Shown piece by piece: positions 16,029-25,044 of a stretch of 64,000 nt of DNA (position 1 is its first letter; every line of letters begins with the position of its first letter). The notes beneath the pieces were generated by a model. That model did no database searches and had not been told where the DNA came from. It saw only the letters and a list, made by a program, of their open reading frames with translations. Position numbers and translations under genes: made by a program. The stretch is from Pseudomonadales bacterium (GTDB taxonomy: Bacteria > Pseudomonadota > Gammaproteobacteria > Pseudomonadales > UBA7239). The stretch covers positions 1-64,000 of the forward strand of contig JAWLAB010000001.1 in NCBI GenBank assembly GCA_041395665.1. Reading direction: 5' to 3'.

Positions 16029-17228
16029 CTATCTTTTATTTTTCATGCCCGGCAATAAAAAAGCAACCACGCCGAGCAGTGGCAGAAACGCACAAAAGCG
16101 GTACACTGTCTCAATGCTGTAGTGATCGGCCAATGCGCCGAGTGCGGCCGCTGCGATACCTGCAATACCAAACGCCAAACCAAAAAACAGACCAGAAATA
16201 GTGCCTGTTTTCCCCGGCATCAATTCCTGCCCATAAACTACAATAGCTGGGAATGCAGAAGAAATAATCAGTCCAATAATAAACACCAAAACTAGCGTTG
16301 TAGTTAAGCCCACAAAAGGCAATGCTAAAGTAAACGGCGCCGTACCGAGAATCGAACCGAAAATAATGCGCTGCCTGCCGATACGATCACCAATAGGCCC
16401 ACCAATGATGGTTCCTATTGCAGCACCCAACAAAAAGATAAACAAACAATACTGCGCACTTTGAATACTTAAACCAAAATGATCCATCAAATAAAAAGTG
16501 AAATAACTGTTCAAGCTCGACATATAAACAAACTTTGAAAACATCAATATCAACAAAATAATCAACGCTTTTTTAATTTGTTGATTGCTAAGGTTCACTT
16601 CACGATGACCGAGGCTAGTACGGCCGCGCACGCCAGAAAGATTCACGGCATACCAACGACTGACGCGATAGAGAATCAACATCCCCACCAAAGCTGCTAA
16701 TGCTACCCACGCCACACTGGGCTGCCCCATCGGCACAATGAATGCGGCCGCTAGCAATGGACCAATCGCTGTCCCCACATTACCGCCCACTTGGAAAATA
16801 GACTGTGCCAAACCGTGTTGCCCAGCAGACGCCATGCGCGCCACGCGAGAGGATTCTGGATGGAATACGGATGAGCCCATGCCAATCAAGACAGCAGCCA
16901 CCAAAACACAAGGGTAATTCCAAGCTTGAGACAGCAGCAGTAAACCGCACAGCGTAAAACCCATCCCCATCGGCAGCGAATACGGCAGCGGCCTCTTGTC
17001 CGTAAAGCGCCCCACAATTGGCTGCAGCAGTGACGCAGAGAACTGAAAAGCAACGGTAATAAAACCTACCTGAGCGAAAGACAGCTGGAAATTCCCCTGT
17101 AAAACGGGGTAAAGCGCCAACAGGACGGACTGCATCATGTCATTGATGAAATGTGTCACGCTGATGGCGCCCAGAATGCCAAAAGACACTCGGCTTTTTG
17201 TCGGCTGAACAGCCGCTGAGGTCGTCAT
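16029..17228 (-). CDS. fsr: MFS transporter, fosmidomycin-resistance (Fsr) type
   Basis: A 399-residue twelve-helix major facilitator. The N-terminal ISVTHFINDMMQSVLLALYP is characteristic of Fsr-type exporters, and the inner-loop motif GRFTDKRPLPY lies between helices 2 and 3, with GGPIGDRIGRQRI at the matching loop of the second half. E. coli Fsr exports fosmidomycin; natural substrates are unknown. ATG at 17228 is chosen; an in-frame GTG lies three codons upstream. It is divergent from argD and ends 30 bp from the cytochrome b561 start. Confidence 0.8.
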   Translation of the reverse strand: MTTSAAVQPTKSRVSFGILGAISVTHFINDMMQSVLLALYPVLQGNFQLSFAQVGFITVAFQFSASLLQPIVGRFTDKRPLPYSLPMGMGFTLCGLLLLSQAWNYPCVLVAAVLIGMGSSVFHPESSRVARMASAGQHGLAQSIFQVGGNVGTAIGPLLAAAFIVPMGQPSVAWVALAALVGMLILYRVSRWYAVNLSGVRGRTSLGHREVNLSNQQIKKALIILLILMFSKFVYMSSLNSYFTFYLMDHFGLSIQSAQYCLFIFLLGAAIGTIIGGPIGDRIGRQRIIFGSILGTAPFTLALPFVGLTTTLVLVFIIGLIISSAFPAIVVYGQELMPGKTGTISGLFFGLAFGIAGIAAAALGALADHYSIETVYRFCAFLPLLGVVAFLLPGMKNKR

Positions 17229-17365
17229 AAAAATCACAAAATAGAAGAAAGGCGCAGCAATTATAGGCTTTCACGAGTTTAACCGCGTCAGAACAAGCCG
17301 AAAGACGCGCCTCAAGTTGTCAGGCTTTCCCCTTCGTTATAGGATTACGCCCTGTTTGGTACACG

Positions 17366-17394
17366 GGCAGCGCGAGCTGCCTGTTTTCGTTTTA
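17366..17394 (+). terminator. Terminator- or attenuator-like hairpin upstream of argD
   Basis: GGCAGC (17366-17371) pairs with GCTGCC (17376-17381) around a GNRA-class GCGA tetraloop, followed by TGTTTTCGTTTT. It lies about 45 bp before the argD ATG, with no gene ending upstream on this strand, so it cannot simply end another operon. It may attenuate argD-argF expression. The stem is short (6 bp plus a G-T pair). Confidence 0.45.
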
Positions 17395-17436
17395 GCACAC
17401 TGCTTTTTACGCAGTTTTGAAGTTGATGGTGGCACC

Positions 17437-18606
17437 ATGTCCAATGCATTGATGAATACTTATGGCACTCGCGCGCTGACTTTTGTGCGCGGCGAAGGTA
17501 GCTGGCTGATCGCCGATGACGGCAAGCGCTACCTCGATGCCATCAGCGGTATCGCAGTCTGCGGTTTGGGTCACGCACACGCAGGTGTTGCTGCAGCGAT
17601 GGCGCAACAAGCAGCAACACTGGTGCACACCTCCAATTTGTACAACATCCCCCAGCAACAGAAGCTGGGCAAACAGTTGTGCGAGCTCGCCGGCATGGAC
17701 AAAGTATTTTTTGGCAACTCTGGCGCTGAAGCGAACGAGTGTGCCATCAAAATTGCGCGCTTTTACGGCCACAAAAAAGGTGTAGAAAATCCAGTGATCG
17801 TGGTGATGGAAAGCGCTTTCCACGGTCGGACGCTCGCCACACTCACCGCCACCGGCAATCGCAAAGTACAAGCTGGCTTTGAACCGCTGGTGCAGGGTTT
17901 TGTGCGCGCACCTTATGGCGATGTGGAAGCGGTAAAAACCATTGCCGCGAACAACCCGAATGTGGTCGCTGTGCTGGCGGAACCTGTGCAAGGCGAAGGT
18001 GGCGTAAACATTCCTGCATCAGATTATTTGAATCAACTGCGCGCCGTGTGCGATGCGCACCAGTGGCTGTTGATGCTGGACGAAGTACAAACTGGCAACG
18101 GTCGTACTGGCAAATATTTTGCGTATCAACACAACGGCATCCTGCCCGATGTAGTAACTACCGCTAAAGGTTTAGGCAACGGTTTTCCAATTGGCGCGTG
18201 TTTAGCACGCGGCGAAGCGGCGGAGTTATTTCAGCCTGGCAATCACGGCTCGACTTTCGGCGGCAGCGCATTGGCTTGTGCCACGGCGCAAGCGGTTGTC
18301 GATACATTGCTTACTGAAAAATTAGTAGAACGCGCCGCTAGTTTTGGCAAAAAATTACTGGCTGATTTACAAACTACGCTGGCGAATTGCTCACAAGTCG
18401 TCACCGTGCGCGGTTTTGGTTTGATGTTGGGCATCGAACTAAAACAAGACGCGCCCGATTTGGTCGCACGCGCCGCAGAGAAAGGTATACTCATCAATGT
18501 CACTGCAGGCAAAGTGATTCGCTTACTGCCTACGCTAGTGATGACTGACGAAGAAGCTGCGCTCTTGGTTAACACGCTGCACGATTTGTTGCGCGATCCT
18601 GCCTAA
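17437..18606 (+). CDS. argD: Acetylornithine aminotransferase
   Basis: Class III PLP aminotransferase of arginine synthesis (N-acetylglutamate semialdehyde to N-acetylornithine; often also succinyldiaminopimelate aminotransferase). It has 389 residues. Visible features are the phosphate-binding FFGNSGAEANE (residues 91-101), SAFHGRTLATLTATG (126-140), Asp215 in LLMLDEVQTG and the Schiff-base Lys244 in TTAKGLGNGFPIG. The frame is open 120 bases further upstream, but ATG at 17437 gives the family N-terminus. argF follows 12 bp later. Confidence 0.95.
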   Translation: MSNALMNTYGTRALTFVRGEGSWLIADDGKRYLDAISGIAVCGLGHAHAGVAAAMAQQAATLVHTSNLYNIPQQQKLGKQLCELAGMDKVFFGNSGAEANECAIKIARFYGHKKGVENPVIVVMESAFHGRTLATLTATGNRKVQAGFEPLVQGFVRAPYGDVEAVKTIAANNPNVVAVLAEPVQGEGGVNIPASDYLNQLRAVCDAHQWLLMLDEVQTGNGRTGKYFAYQHNGILPDVVTTAKGLGNGFPIGACLARGEAAELFQPGNHGSTFGGSALACATAQAVVDTLLTEKLVERAASFGKKLLADLQTTLANCSQVVTVRGFGLMLGIELKQDAPDLVARAAEKGILINVTAGKVIRLLPTLVMTDEEAALLVNTLHDLLRDPA

Positions 18607-18618
18607 GAGTATTTCTGC

Positions 18619-19533
18619 ATGACGACACGCCATTTTTTAACGCTGCTAGATTTTTCACCAGAAGAATTGCGCGCAGTGATAGCTCGCTCTATTGCAATGA
18701 AAGCGGAGCACGCCGCCGGCAACGATCCACAAATTTTTCGCAACAAAGTTTTGGGAATGATTTTTGAAAAATCATCCACACGCACGCGCGTTTCTTTTGA
18801 AGCGGGCATGGCGCAGCTCGGCGGTCACGCCATGTTTCTGTCGCCACGCGATACGCAACTCGGTCGCGGTGAGCCAGTGGAAGATTCTGCACGCGTATTG
18901 TCGCGCATGGTCGACATCATCATGATTCGTACTTTTGCACACGATATCGTGGAAAAGTTTGCGCAGTATTCGCGTGTGCCAGTAATCAACGCATTGACCG
19001 ATAATTTCCACCCCTGCCAAGTGCTCGCCGATATTCAAACTTTCATTGAACATCGTGGCGACATCACAGGAAAAACTGTGGCGTGGATAGGCGATGGCAA
19101 CAACATGTGCCAGACATGGATACAAGCGGCCGCACAATTTGGTTTCCAGTTACGCATCGCTTGCCCACCTGGTTTTGAACCCAACAATATTTTGTTACAA
19201 CAACACGATCAGCATGTTGTGTTAGGGCATGACATTGAAGATGCCGTGCGCGACGCCGATCTTGTCACTACCGATGTTTGGGCATCCATGGGACAAGAAG
19301 ATGAACAGCGCGAACGCGCACAGCGATTTCGCGGCTATCAAGTCAACCCTAAGTTAATGGATTTAGCCAAACCCAATGCGCTATTCATGCACTGCTTACC
19401 CGCACATCGCGGCGAAGAAGTGAGTGAAGATATGTTGGATGACGCGCGCTCTGTGGTGTGGGACGAAGCAGAAAATCGCTTGCATGTACAAAAAGCGCTG
19501 ATGGTATTTCTGGTCGAAAACAGCAAAAAATAA
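18619..19533 (+). CDS. argF: Ornithine carbamoyltransferase
   Basis: Converts ornithine and carbamoyl phosphate to citrulline. The 304-residue anabolic enzyme carries the carbamoyl-phosphate motif SSTRTR (52-57), the second-domain HPCQVLADIQT, and the ornithine-binding HCLPAHRGEEVSE near the C-terminus. It has the length and domain order of the family. It lies 12 bp after argD; the argD-argF pair resembles pseudomonad-type arrangements. argJ is about 1.5 kb away on the other strand. Confidence 0.96.
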   Translation: MTTRHFLTLLDFSPEELRAVIARSIAMKAEHAAGNDPQIFRNKVLGMIFEKSSTRTRVSFEAGMAQLGGHAMFLSPRDTQLGRGEPVEDSARVLSRMVDIIMIRTFAHDIVEKFAQYSRVPVINALTDNFHPCQVLADIQTFIEHRGDITGKTVAWIGDGNNMCQTWIQAAAQFGFQLRIACPPGFEPNNILLQQHDQHVVLGHDIEDAVRDADLVTTDVWASMGQEDEQRERAQRFRGYQVNPKLMDLAKPNALFMHCLPAHRGEEVSEDMLDDARSVVWDEAENRLHVQKALMVFLVENSKK

Positions 19534-19558
19534 TTGCTGTTTTTTTCATTAGTTTTTC

Positions 19559-20068
19559 TCAGTCAAAATCACCAAGAAACCGATTTTTGTATTCCAACAC
19601 GATGCTGTTATCGCGTTTAGTCGTTTCTTCATAAACACGACGATAACCAATTGCAGAAATTTTCCAACCATCAGCTGTTTTTCTATAACCGTCTTCGTAA
19701 AACGCAGTGCCCGCGATACAGAAATGCTTTGCAGCATCTCGACTCACGGTATTGATCACTGCATCCGTCAAATACCAAATGCCGCGCGCTTCGGTTAAAT
19801 CAGCATTCAACGTAATTTCAGGATGATGCGCTTGGTGCTTGGTGACGATGCGTTTGTGACTGAGCGACTGCGACAAAAAACTCATTACTGCATCGCGTCC
19901 TTGATAACTGTGCTTACCATCGGAATAAGTGCTGACGACATCCGGCGTAAATAATGCGGCAACCACATCCCACTCTTTCAAATCCAAATGGCGCAGATAC
20001 GCATACTTGAGTTGTTTGATGGCTTCTATCGCCAATAACTGTTCTAACGCTGCCTGTTGTGTAGACAT
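19559..20068 (-). CDS. SnoaL/NTF2-like domain protein
   Basis: A 169-residue protein with one alpha+beta-barrel NTF2-like (SnoaL) domain. The N-terminal helix AIKQLKYAYLRHLDLKEWD and the segment VAALFTPDVVSTYSDGKHSY are typical, and the C-terminal strand DGWKISAIGYRRVYEE closes the cone. Such proteins can be isomerases, dehydratases or binding proteins; the substrate cannot be told. It begins 3 bp after the MutT/TenI fusion stop, so it is probably co-translated at the end of the secA-argJ run. Confidence 0.75.
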   Translation of the reverse strand: MSTQQAALEQLLAIEAIKQLKYAYLRHLDLKEWDVVAALFTPDVVSTYSDGKHSYQGRDAVMSFLSQSLSHKRIVTKHQAHHPEITLNADLTEARGIWYLTDAVINTVSRDAAKHFCIAGTAFYEDGYRKTADGWKISAIGYRRVYEETTKRDNSIVLEYKNRFLGDFD

Positions 20069-20071
20069 CTG

Positions 20072-21013
20072 TCACTCCCACCACGCTGAAATACCCGCAA
20101 CTCCCCACGCACCCGCCGCATTGGCTTGCGGCAAATGCTCATCACTCACTCCACCCAAAGCAAATACCGGCAGTGGGCAGGCAGAAACTAACTCTGTAAA
20201 ACGCCGCCAGCCTAATGCAGATTGATCAGGATGACTGTGCGTAGGTAATACCGGCGAAAGTGTTATGTAATCTGCGCCGATAGCCACAGCGCGCTGAATT
20301 TCTTCCGTATTGTGACACGAAGCGCCCAATGATTTATCTGCAGCCAACAATACAGGGCGCTCGCCACATTGCATCAAGCGCTGGGAAGATAAATGCAAAC
20401 CATCAGCAGAAGATAAAAAACATTCTGGTGCAGTGTTCAGCAACAATTTCGCATGATGAGCATGGCACATCACCGCCATCTGTTCAGCTAACGCAGAAAA
20501 ATCTTGTTGTGATAAATGATGCGCGCGCAACATCACCAAACGGACACCCTGCTGCTCCAAAGCATTTTTGGTGCGTTGCAAACAATCTTCCGCATCCAAA
20601 AAATTACCGGTAATTAACAAGCGTTGCGATAACTGCAACGCAGTTACGATGGCGCGATTCGCTGCTGGGAACGCGTAATTGCGCAGAGTATCACGCGCAA
20701 CCCACTGCACAACCTGCCCTTCACAGCCATGCGCAATACCTGAAAAATCAGTCACGCGCCAAACATCTAGTAACACTTGTTTGTCTGGATAATGAAAAGG
20801 AATTTTCAACATAGGTGTTGCGCTGTGGATATCCAATGCAACTTCTTCACGCAACTCGCGCTGCAAGGCTTGAAAAACTGTTTCATCCGCTTCGACTTTA
20901 CCACCAGGAAATTCCCAGAAGCCACCTAGATGTAAATGATCAGGACGCCGCGCAATCAAAAACTCGCCATGACTGTTTTCAATCACGGCAACAGCAACAT
21001 GAACAACTTTCAT
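20072..21013 (-). CDS. MutT Nudix hydrolase fused to a thiamine-phosphate-synthase-like (TenI) domain
   Basis: A 313-residue two-domain protein. Residues 1-130 are a MutT-type Nudix hydrolase (8-oxo-dGTP sanitation) with a complete Nudix box from GGKVEADE to RELREEV. Residues ~135-313 resemble ThiE/TenI: GADYITLSPVLPTHSHPD and VFALGGVSDEHLPQANAAGA are phosphate-binding loops. This fusion is known downstream of argJ in Pseudomonas relatives. Whether the second domain has thiamine-related activity is uncertain. ATG at 21013 is preferred over a TTG three codons upstream. It lies 18 bp after argJ. Confidence 0.9.
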   Translation of the reverse strand: MKVVHVAVAVIENSHGEFLIARRPDHLHLGGFWEFPGGKVEADETVFQALQRELREEVALDIHSATPMLKIPFHYPDKQVLLDVWRVTDFSGIAHGCEGQVVQWVARDTLRNYAFPAANRAIVTALQLSQRLLITGNFLDAEDCLQRTKNALEQQGVRLVMLRAHHLSQQDFSALAEQMAVMCHAHHAKLLLNTAPECFLSSADGLHLSSQRLMQCGERPVLLAADKSLGASCHNTEEIQRAVAIGADYITLSPVLPTHSHPDQSALGWRRFTELVSACPLPVFALGGVSDEHLPQANAAGAWGVAGISAWWE

Positions 21014-21031
21014 GGCGCGCAACTAAAAGGA

Positions 21032-22246
21032 TTAAGTACGGTACTCGGCGTTGATCGTCACATACTCGTGTGAAAAATCGCAGGTCCACACAGTTTCACT
21101 CACTGTGCCGCGCTGCAATTCAACACGAATTACAATGTCTTCCGGCGCCATCGCCTGCACACCCTGTTCTTCTGTATAAGAAGCTGCGCGACCGCCATTG
21201 GCTACGATTTGAATTTCGTTGAGAAAAATATTAATGCGCGATGTATCTAAGTTTTCGATGCCGCTGCGACCAATCGCAGCCAAAATTCTGCCCCAATTGG
21301 GATCAGCAGCAAATAACGCCGTTTTCACTAGCGGCGATTCAGCAATAGCGTAGGCCGCACGCAAACACTCTTCGCTACTTGCGCCACCGTTAATCACCAC
21401 AGAAACAAATTTCGTCGCGCCTTCACCATCGCGCACGATGGCTTGCGCTAGTGCAACAAAGACTTCTTCGATCGCATTGGCAAAAGTCTCCCACTCAGAC
21501 GCACTGGGCGACAAGCTAACACCAGAGCAACCTGTTGCAGTCAACATACAGGCATCATTGGTTGATGTGTCGCCATCTATGGTGATGCGATTGAATGATT
21601 TATTGGCTACTTGTGTCAGCAAATCTTGCAAATCTTTTTGTGCAACTTCCGCATCAGTTGCGACAAAACCTAACATCGTTGCCATATTAGGTTTGATCAT
21701 GCCTGCGCCTTTGCTAATGCCGGTAATTGATACCGCTTTGCCGTCTAGCGCAATTTTTTTCGACGCAATTTTTGGGCGTGTATCAGTGGTCATGATGCCT
21801 TCGGCAGCGCGCAACCAGTGATCCGCTGAGAGATTGTCTAGTGCAGGCGCAAACCCAGCTTCCAAGCGATCCATAGGCAACAATTCGCCGATCACGCCTG
21901 TAGAAAATGGCAAAACATACTCAGCCGTAACACCTGTTTGCTGCGCCAATGCATCACAACTGCGCAGCGCATCTCGCATTCCCTGCTCACCAGTACCTGC
22001 ATTGGCACAACCAGTGTTGATTAACCAATAACGGCACGCGCTAGTTGATAAATGTTTCTTTGCCACATGCACCGGCGCAGCACAAAAAGCATTTTGGGTA
22101 AAAACGGCTGCCACACTGCTGCGTTCAGCCAATTCAAAAATGACGAGATCTTTACGGTTTTTTTTGCGAATACCCGCTTCTGCAACGCCAATTCGCACAC
22201 CAGAAATAGGAAAAATTTCTGGAATTACACCGCTGCCCACTGCCAT
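21032..22246 (-). CDS. argJ: Bifunctional ornithine acetyltransferase/N-acetylglutamate synthase
   Basis: ArgJ recycles the acetyl group from N-acetylornithine to glutamate and may also make N-acetylglutamate from acetyl-CoA. The 404-residue precursor self-cleaves before Thr190 in the visible motif KPNMATMLGF. The oxyanion-hole segment PFSTGVIGE (around 113-121) is also intact. ATG at 22246 has an AGAGGG ribosome-binding site; the frame is open a few codons upstream. Together with argD-argF it covers part of the cyclic arginine pathway in this window. It lies 21 bp after secA. Confidence 0.96.
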   Translation of the reverse strand: MAVGSGVIPEIFPISGVRIGVAEAGIRKKNRKDLVIFELAERSSVAAVFTQNAFCAAPVHVAKKHLSTSACRYWLINTGCANAGTGEQGMRDALRSCDALAQQTGVTAEYVLPFSTGVIGELLPMDRLEAGFAPALDNLSADHWLRAAEGIMTTDTRPKIASKKIALDGKAVSITGISKGAGMIKPNMATMLGFVATDAEVAQKDLQDLLTQVANKSFNRITIDGDTSTNDACMLTATGCSGVSLSPSASEWETFANAIEEVFVALAQAIVRDGEGATKFVSVVINGGASSEECLRAAYAIAESPLVKTALFAADPNWGRILAAIGRSGIENLDTSRINIFLNEIQIVANGGRAASYTEEQGVQAMAPEDIVIRVELQRGTVSETVWTCDFSHEYVTINAEYRT

Positions 22247-22267
22247 TTTTTTACCCTCTAACAACCA

Positions 22268-24976
22268 CTAGACCAAACGGCCGTGGCACTGTTTGTATTT
22301 TTTACCAGAGCCACAAGGGCAGGCGTCATTGCGACCAACTTTTTCACCGCCACGAACAAATGGCGTAGCGGCGCTTTTCGTTGTATCCACTGCACCCTCT
22401 TGATCATCATCATGTAGCGATGATGCATTCGCGTGTCTCAATTGAAGATTTTCCTGTTCACGACGACGCTGCTCTTCCATTGCCTCAATTTCTTCGCGCG
22501 AGGCGATGCGCACATGGAATAACACTCGTACTACTTCTGCTTTAATACTGTCTAACAGCGTATTAAATAATCCGAAGGATTCCCGCTTAAATTCTTGCTT
22601 GGGGTCACGCTGCGCATATGCGCGCAAATTAATACCTTGGCGTAAATAATCCATACTCGCCAAATGATCTTTCCATAAGTTATCCAGCACTTGCAGCATG
22701 ACCTGCTTTTCCACCTGCCGCATAATTTGCTCAGAACCTTCACATTTTTTACTGTAAAGCTCCGTAGCCGCTTGCTGTGCTCGTTCGCGTATTGTTTCTT
22801 CGGTTAGGTTGATGTCATCTTTTAACCATTGAGCCGCTGGAACAATCAGCCCGAAGTCTGCTTCAAATGTTTGCTCCAAGCCTGGCAAATCCCATTGCTC
22901 TGCAAAACTTTGTGGTGGAATAAACTGTGTGATAACACTATTAATCACATCATTGCGTATCATCGAAATGATGTCAGAAATATCATCGGATTCTAAAATG
23001 TCATTGCGTTGCTGATAGATAACTTTACGCTGATCACTCGCCACATTGTCGTATTCCAACAACTGTTTACGAATATCGAAATTTCGTCCTTCTACTTTGC
23101 GCTGCGCCTTCTCGATTGAGCCCGTCACCATCTTGTGCTCAATCGCTTCACCGCGCTGCATACCAAGCGCTTGCATAATACTTTTCACGCGATCTGACGC
23201 AAAAATACGCATCAAATCATCTTCCAAAGAAAGATAAAACCGCGATAATCCAGGATCGCCCTGACGACCTGCACGACCGCGCAACTGGTTATCAATACGG
23301 CGCGATTCATGACGCTCGGTACCCAAAATATGTAAGCCGCCAGCGGCCAATACTTGTTCGTGACGCTGTTGCCACTCCGCTTTTGCTGCTTCAATATTTT
23401 CCGGCGTTGGGTTAGCCAATGCCTCCACTTCCGATTCCCATTTTCCGCCCAACATAATATCGGTGCCACGACCTGCCATATTGGTCGCGATTGTTACTGT
23501 AGAGGGGCGACCCGCCTGCGCAATAATTTCTGCTTCCTGCTCGTGATACTTTGCATTGAGGACGCGATGCGGAATAGCCGCTGCATCCAAACGGCGCGAC
23601 ATTTCTTCCGAAGTTTCAACCGATGCGGTACCAACCAATACCGGCGCACCCAGCGCAGTAAAGCGCTTCACATCCTCAATAATTGCTTCGTATTTTTCGT
23701 CTTTGCTGATGTACACCAAATCATTAAGATCTTTACGCAGCAGTGGTTTATTGGTTGGAATTACTACGACATCAAGCCCATAAATTTGCATAAATTCTGG
23801 TGCTTCTGTGTCTGCTGTGCCTGTCATACCGCCCAGCTTTTTATACATGCGAAAATAGTTTTGGAAAGTAGTAGACGCCATGGTTTGGCTTTCGCTTTGT
23901 ATCGCGACACCTTCTTTTGCTTCCAGGGCCTGATGCAAACCTTCCGACAAGCGACGACCGTGCATCGTGCGCCCTGTGTGTTCATCAATCAAAATAACTT
24001 GATTGTCTTGCACGATGTATTCCACATCGCGATGAAATAATGTGTGTGCGCGCAATGCCGCATGAATGTGATGCAACAAACTCAAGTTGGTGACGGCATA
24101 CAAGCTGTCATTGGCATCAAGCAAACCGTCTCGCACCAATAGTTGCTCAATTAACTGATGACCTTCTTCCGTCAACTCTGCTTGGCGCTGTTTTTCGTCC
24201 AGAATATAGTGCCCAGTGGTTGTTTCCGTTTGCGCCTGCAAACGCGGCATCAGTGCATTGATTCGTTTGTACAACTCCGAACTGTTTTCTGCTGCGCCAG
24301 AAATAATCAATGGCGTACGCGCTTCGTCAATAAGAATGGAATCCACTTCATCAACAATAGCAAAAGTTAGCGGGCGCTGAACTTTATCCTCAAAACTCAG
24401 CGCCATGTTGTCGCGTAAATAATCAAAGCCGTATTCGTTATTCGTGCCGTAAGTAATATCGGCAGCATAGGCGGCGCGTTTTTCTTCTTGGCCTTGGCCC
24501 GACAAAATAATACCGACTGTCATGCCCAATTTTTCATAAACAGGACGCATCCAGCTGCCGTCACGGTTGGCAAGATAATCATTCACCGTCACTACATGCA
24601 CGCCTTGGCTGGGTAATGCATTGAGGTACACAGGCAGCGTCGCAACCAAGGTTTTACCTTCACCGGTGCGCATCTCAGCAATTTTTCCAGAGTGCAATAC
24701 CATGCCGCCAATCAACTGCACATCAAAATGACGCAAACCCAAAACACGGCGCGCAGCTTCACGCACACAGGCAAAGGCTTCTGGCAATATTTGATCTAAT
24801 GTTTCGCCTTTTTGTAGGCGATCACGAAATTCTTGTGTTTTGTTTTGCAGCTCACTATCCGACAGTGTTTCTATAGTGGGTTCAAGCGCATTGATCTTTG
24901 CAACAACCTTGCGAAGCTTTTTTAATTCGCGCTCATTTTTGCTGCCAAAAACCTTTTTGATAACTTTGCCAATCAT
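22268..24976 (-). CDS. secA: Protein translocase subunit SecA
   Basis: The preprotein translocase ATPase that drives secretion through SecYEG. The 902 residues contain nucleotide-binding domain 1 with Walker A MRTGEGKTL and VDEVDSILIDEARTPL, the preprotein cross-linking domain, domain 2 (NMAGRGTDI, RQGDPG), the helical wing/scaffold region, a variable linker, and a C-terminal zinc and SecB-binding tail with three cysteines and a histidine in CPCGSGKKYKQCH. ATG at 24976 gives the family N-terminus MIGKVIKKVFGSKNEREL. argJ follows, as in pseudomonads. No secM-like leader is seen upstream. Confidence 0.98.
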   Translation of the reverse strand: MIGKVIKKVFGSKNERELKKLRKVVAKINALEPTIETLSDSELQNKTQEFRDRLQKGETLDQILPEAFACVREAARRVLGLRHFDVQLIGGMVLHSGKIAEMRTGEGKTLVATLPVYLNALPSQGVHVVTVNDYLANRDGSWMRPVYEKLGMTVGIILSGQGQEEKRAAYAADITYGTNNEYGFDYLRDNMALSFEDKVQRPLTFAIVDEVDSILIDEARTPLIISGAAENSSELYKRINALMPRLQAQTETTTGHYILDEKQRQAELTEEGHQLIEQLLVRDGLLDANDSLYAVTNLSLLHHIHAALRAHTLFHRDVEYIVQDNQVILIDEHTGRTMHGRRLSEGLHQALEAKEGVAIQSESQTMASTTFQNYFRMYKKLGGMTGTADTEAPEFMQIYGLDVVVIPTNKPLLRKDLNDLVYISKDEKYEAIIEDVKRFTALGAPVLVGTASVETSEEMSRRLDAAAIPHRVLNAKYHEQEAEIIAQAGRPSTVTIATNMAGRGTDIMLGGKWESEVEALANPTPENIEAAKAEWQQRHEQVLAAGGLHILGTERHESRRIDNQLRGRAGRQGDPGLSRFYLSLEDDLMRIFASDRVKSIMQALGMQRGEAIEHKMVTGSIEKAQRKVEGRNFDIRKQLLEYDNVASDQRKVIYQQRNDILESDDISDIISMIRNDVINSVITQFIPPQSFAEQWDLPGLEQTFEADFGLIVPAAQWLKDDINLTEETIRERAQQAATELYSKKCEGSEQIMRQVEKQVMLQVLDNLWKDHLASMDYLRQGINLRAYAQRDPKQEFKRESFGLFNTLLDSIKAEVVRVLFHVRIASREEIEAMEEQRRREQENLQLRHANASSLHDDDQEGAVDTTKSAATPFVRGGEKVGRNDACPCGSGKKYKQCHGRLV

Positions 24977-25044
24977 GTCGCAACCACACTGCGTAGGGGG
25001 CGCAAAATATCGCACAAATCAGCTATATACGCCACAAAAGCCTA

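Noticed and set aside
17407..17991. Open frame of 194 codons on the minus strand opposite argD
   Set aside because: Entirely antisense to argD with no homology; argD is complete and conserved here.
23354..24040. Open frame of 228 codons on the plus strand opposite secA
   Set aside because: It lies wholly within secA in the antisense direction, has a cysteine/phenylalanine-rich composition with no domain, and no ribosome-binding site; it is a shadow of secA codon use.
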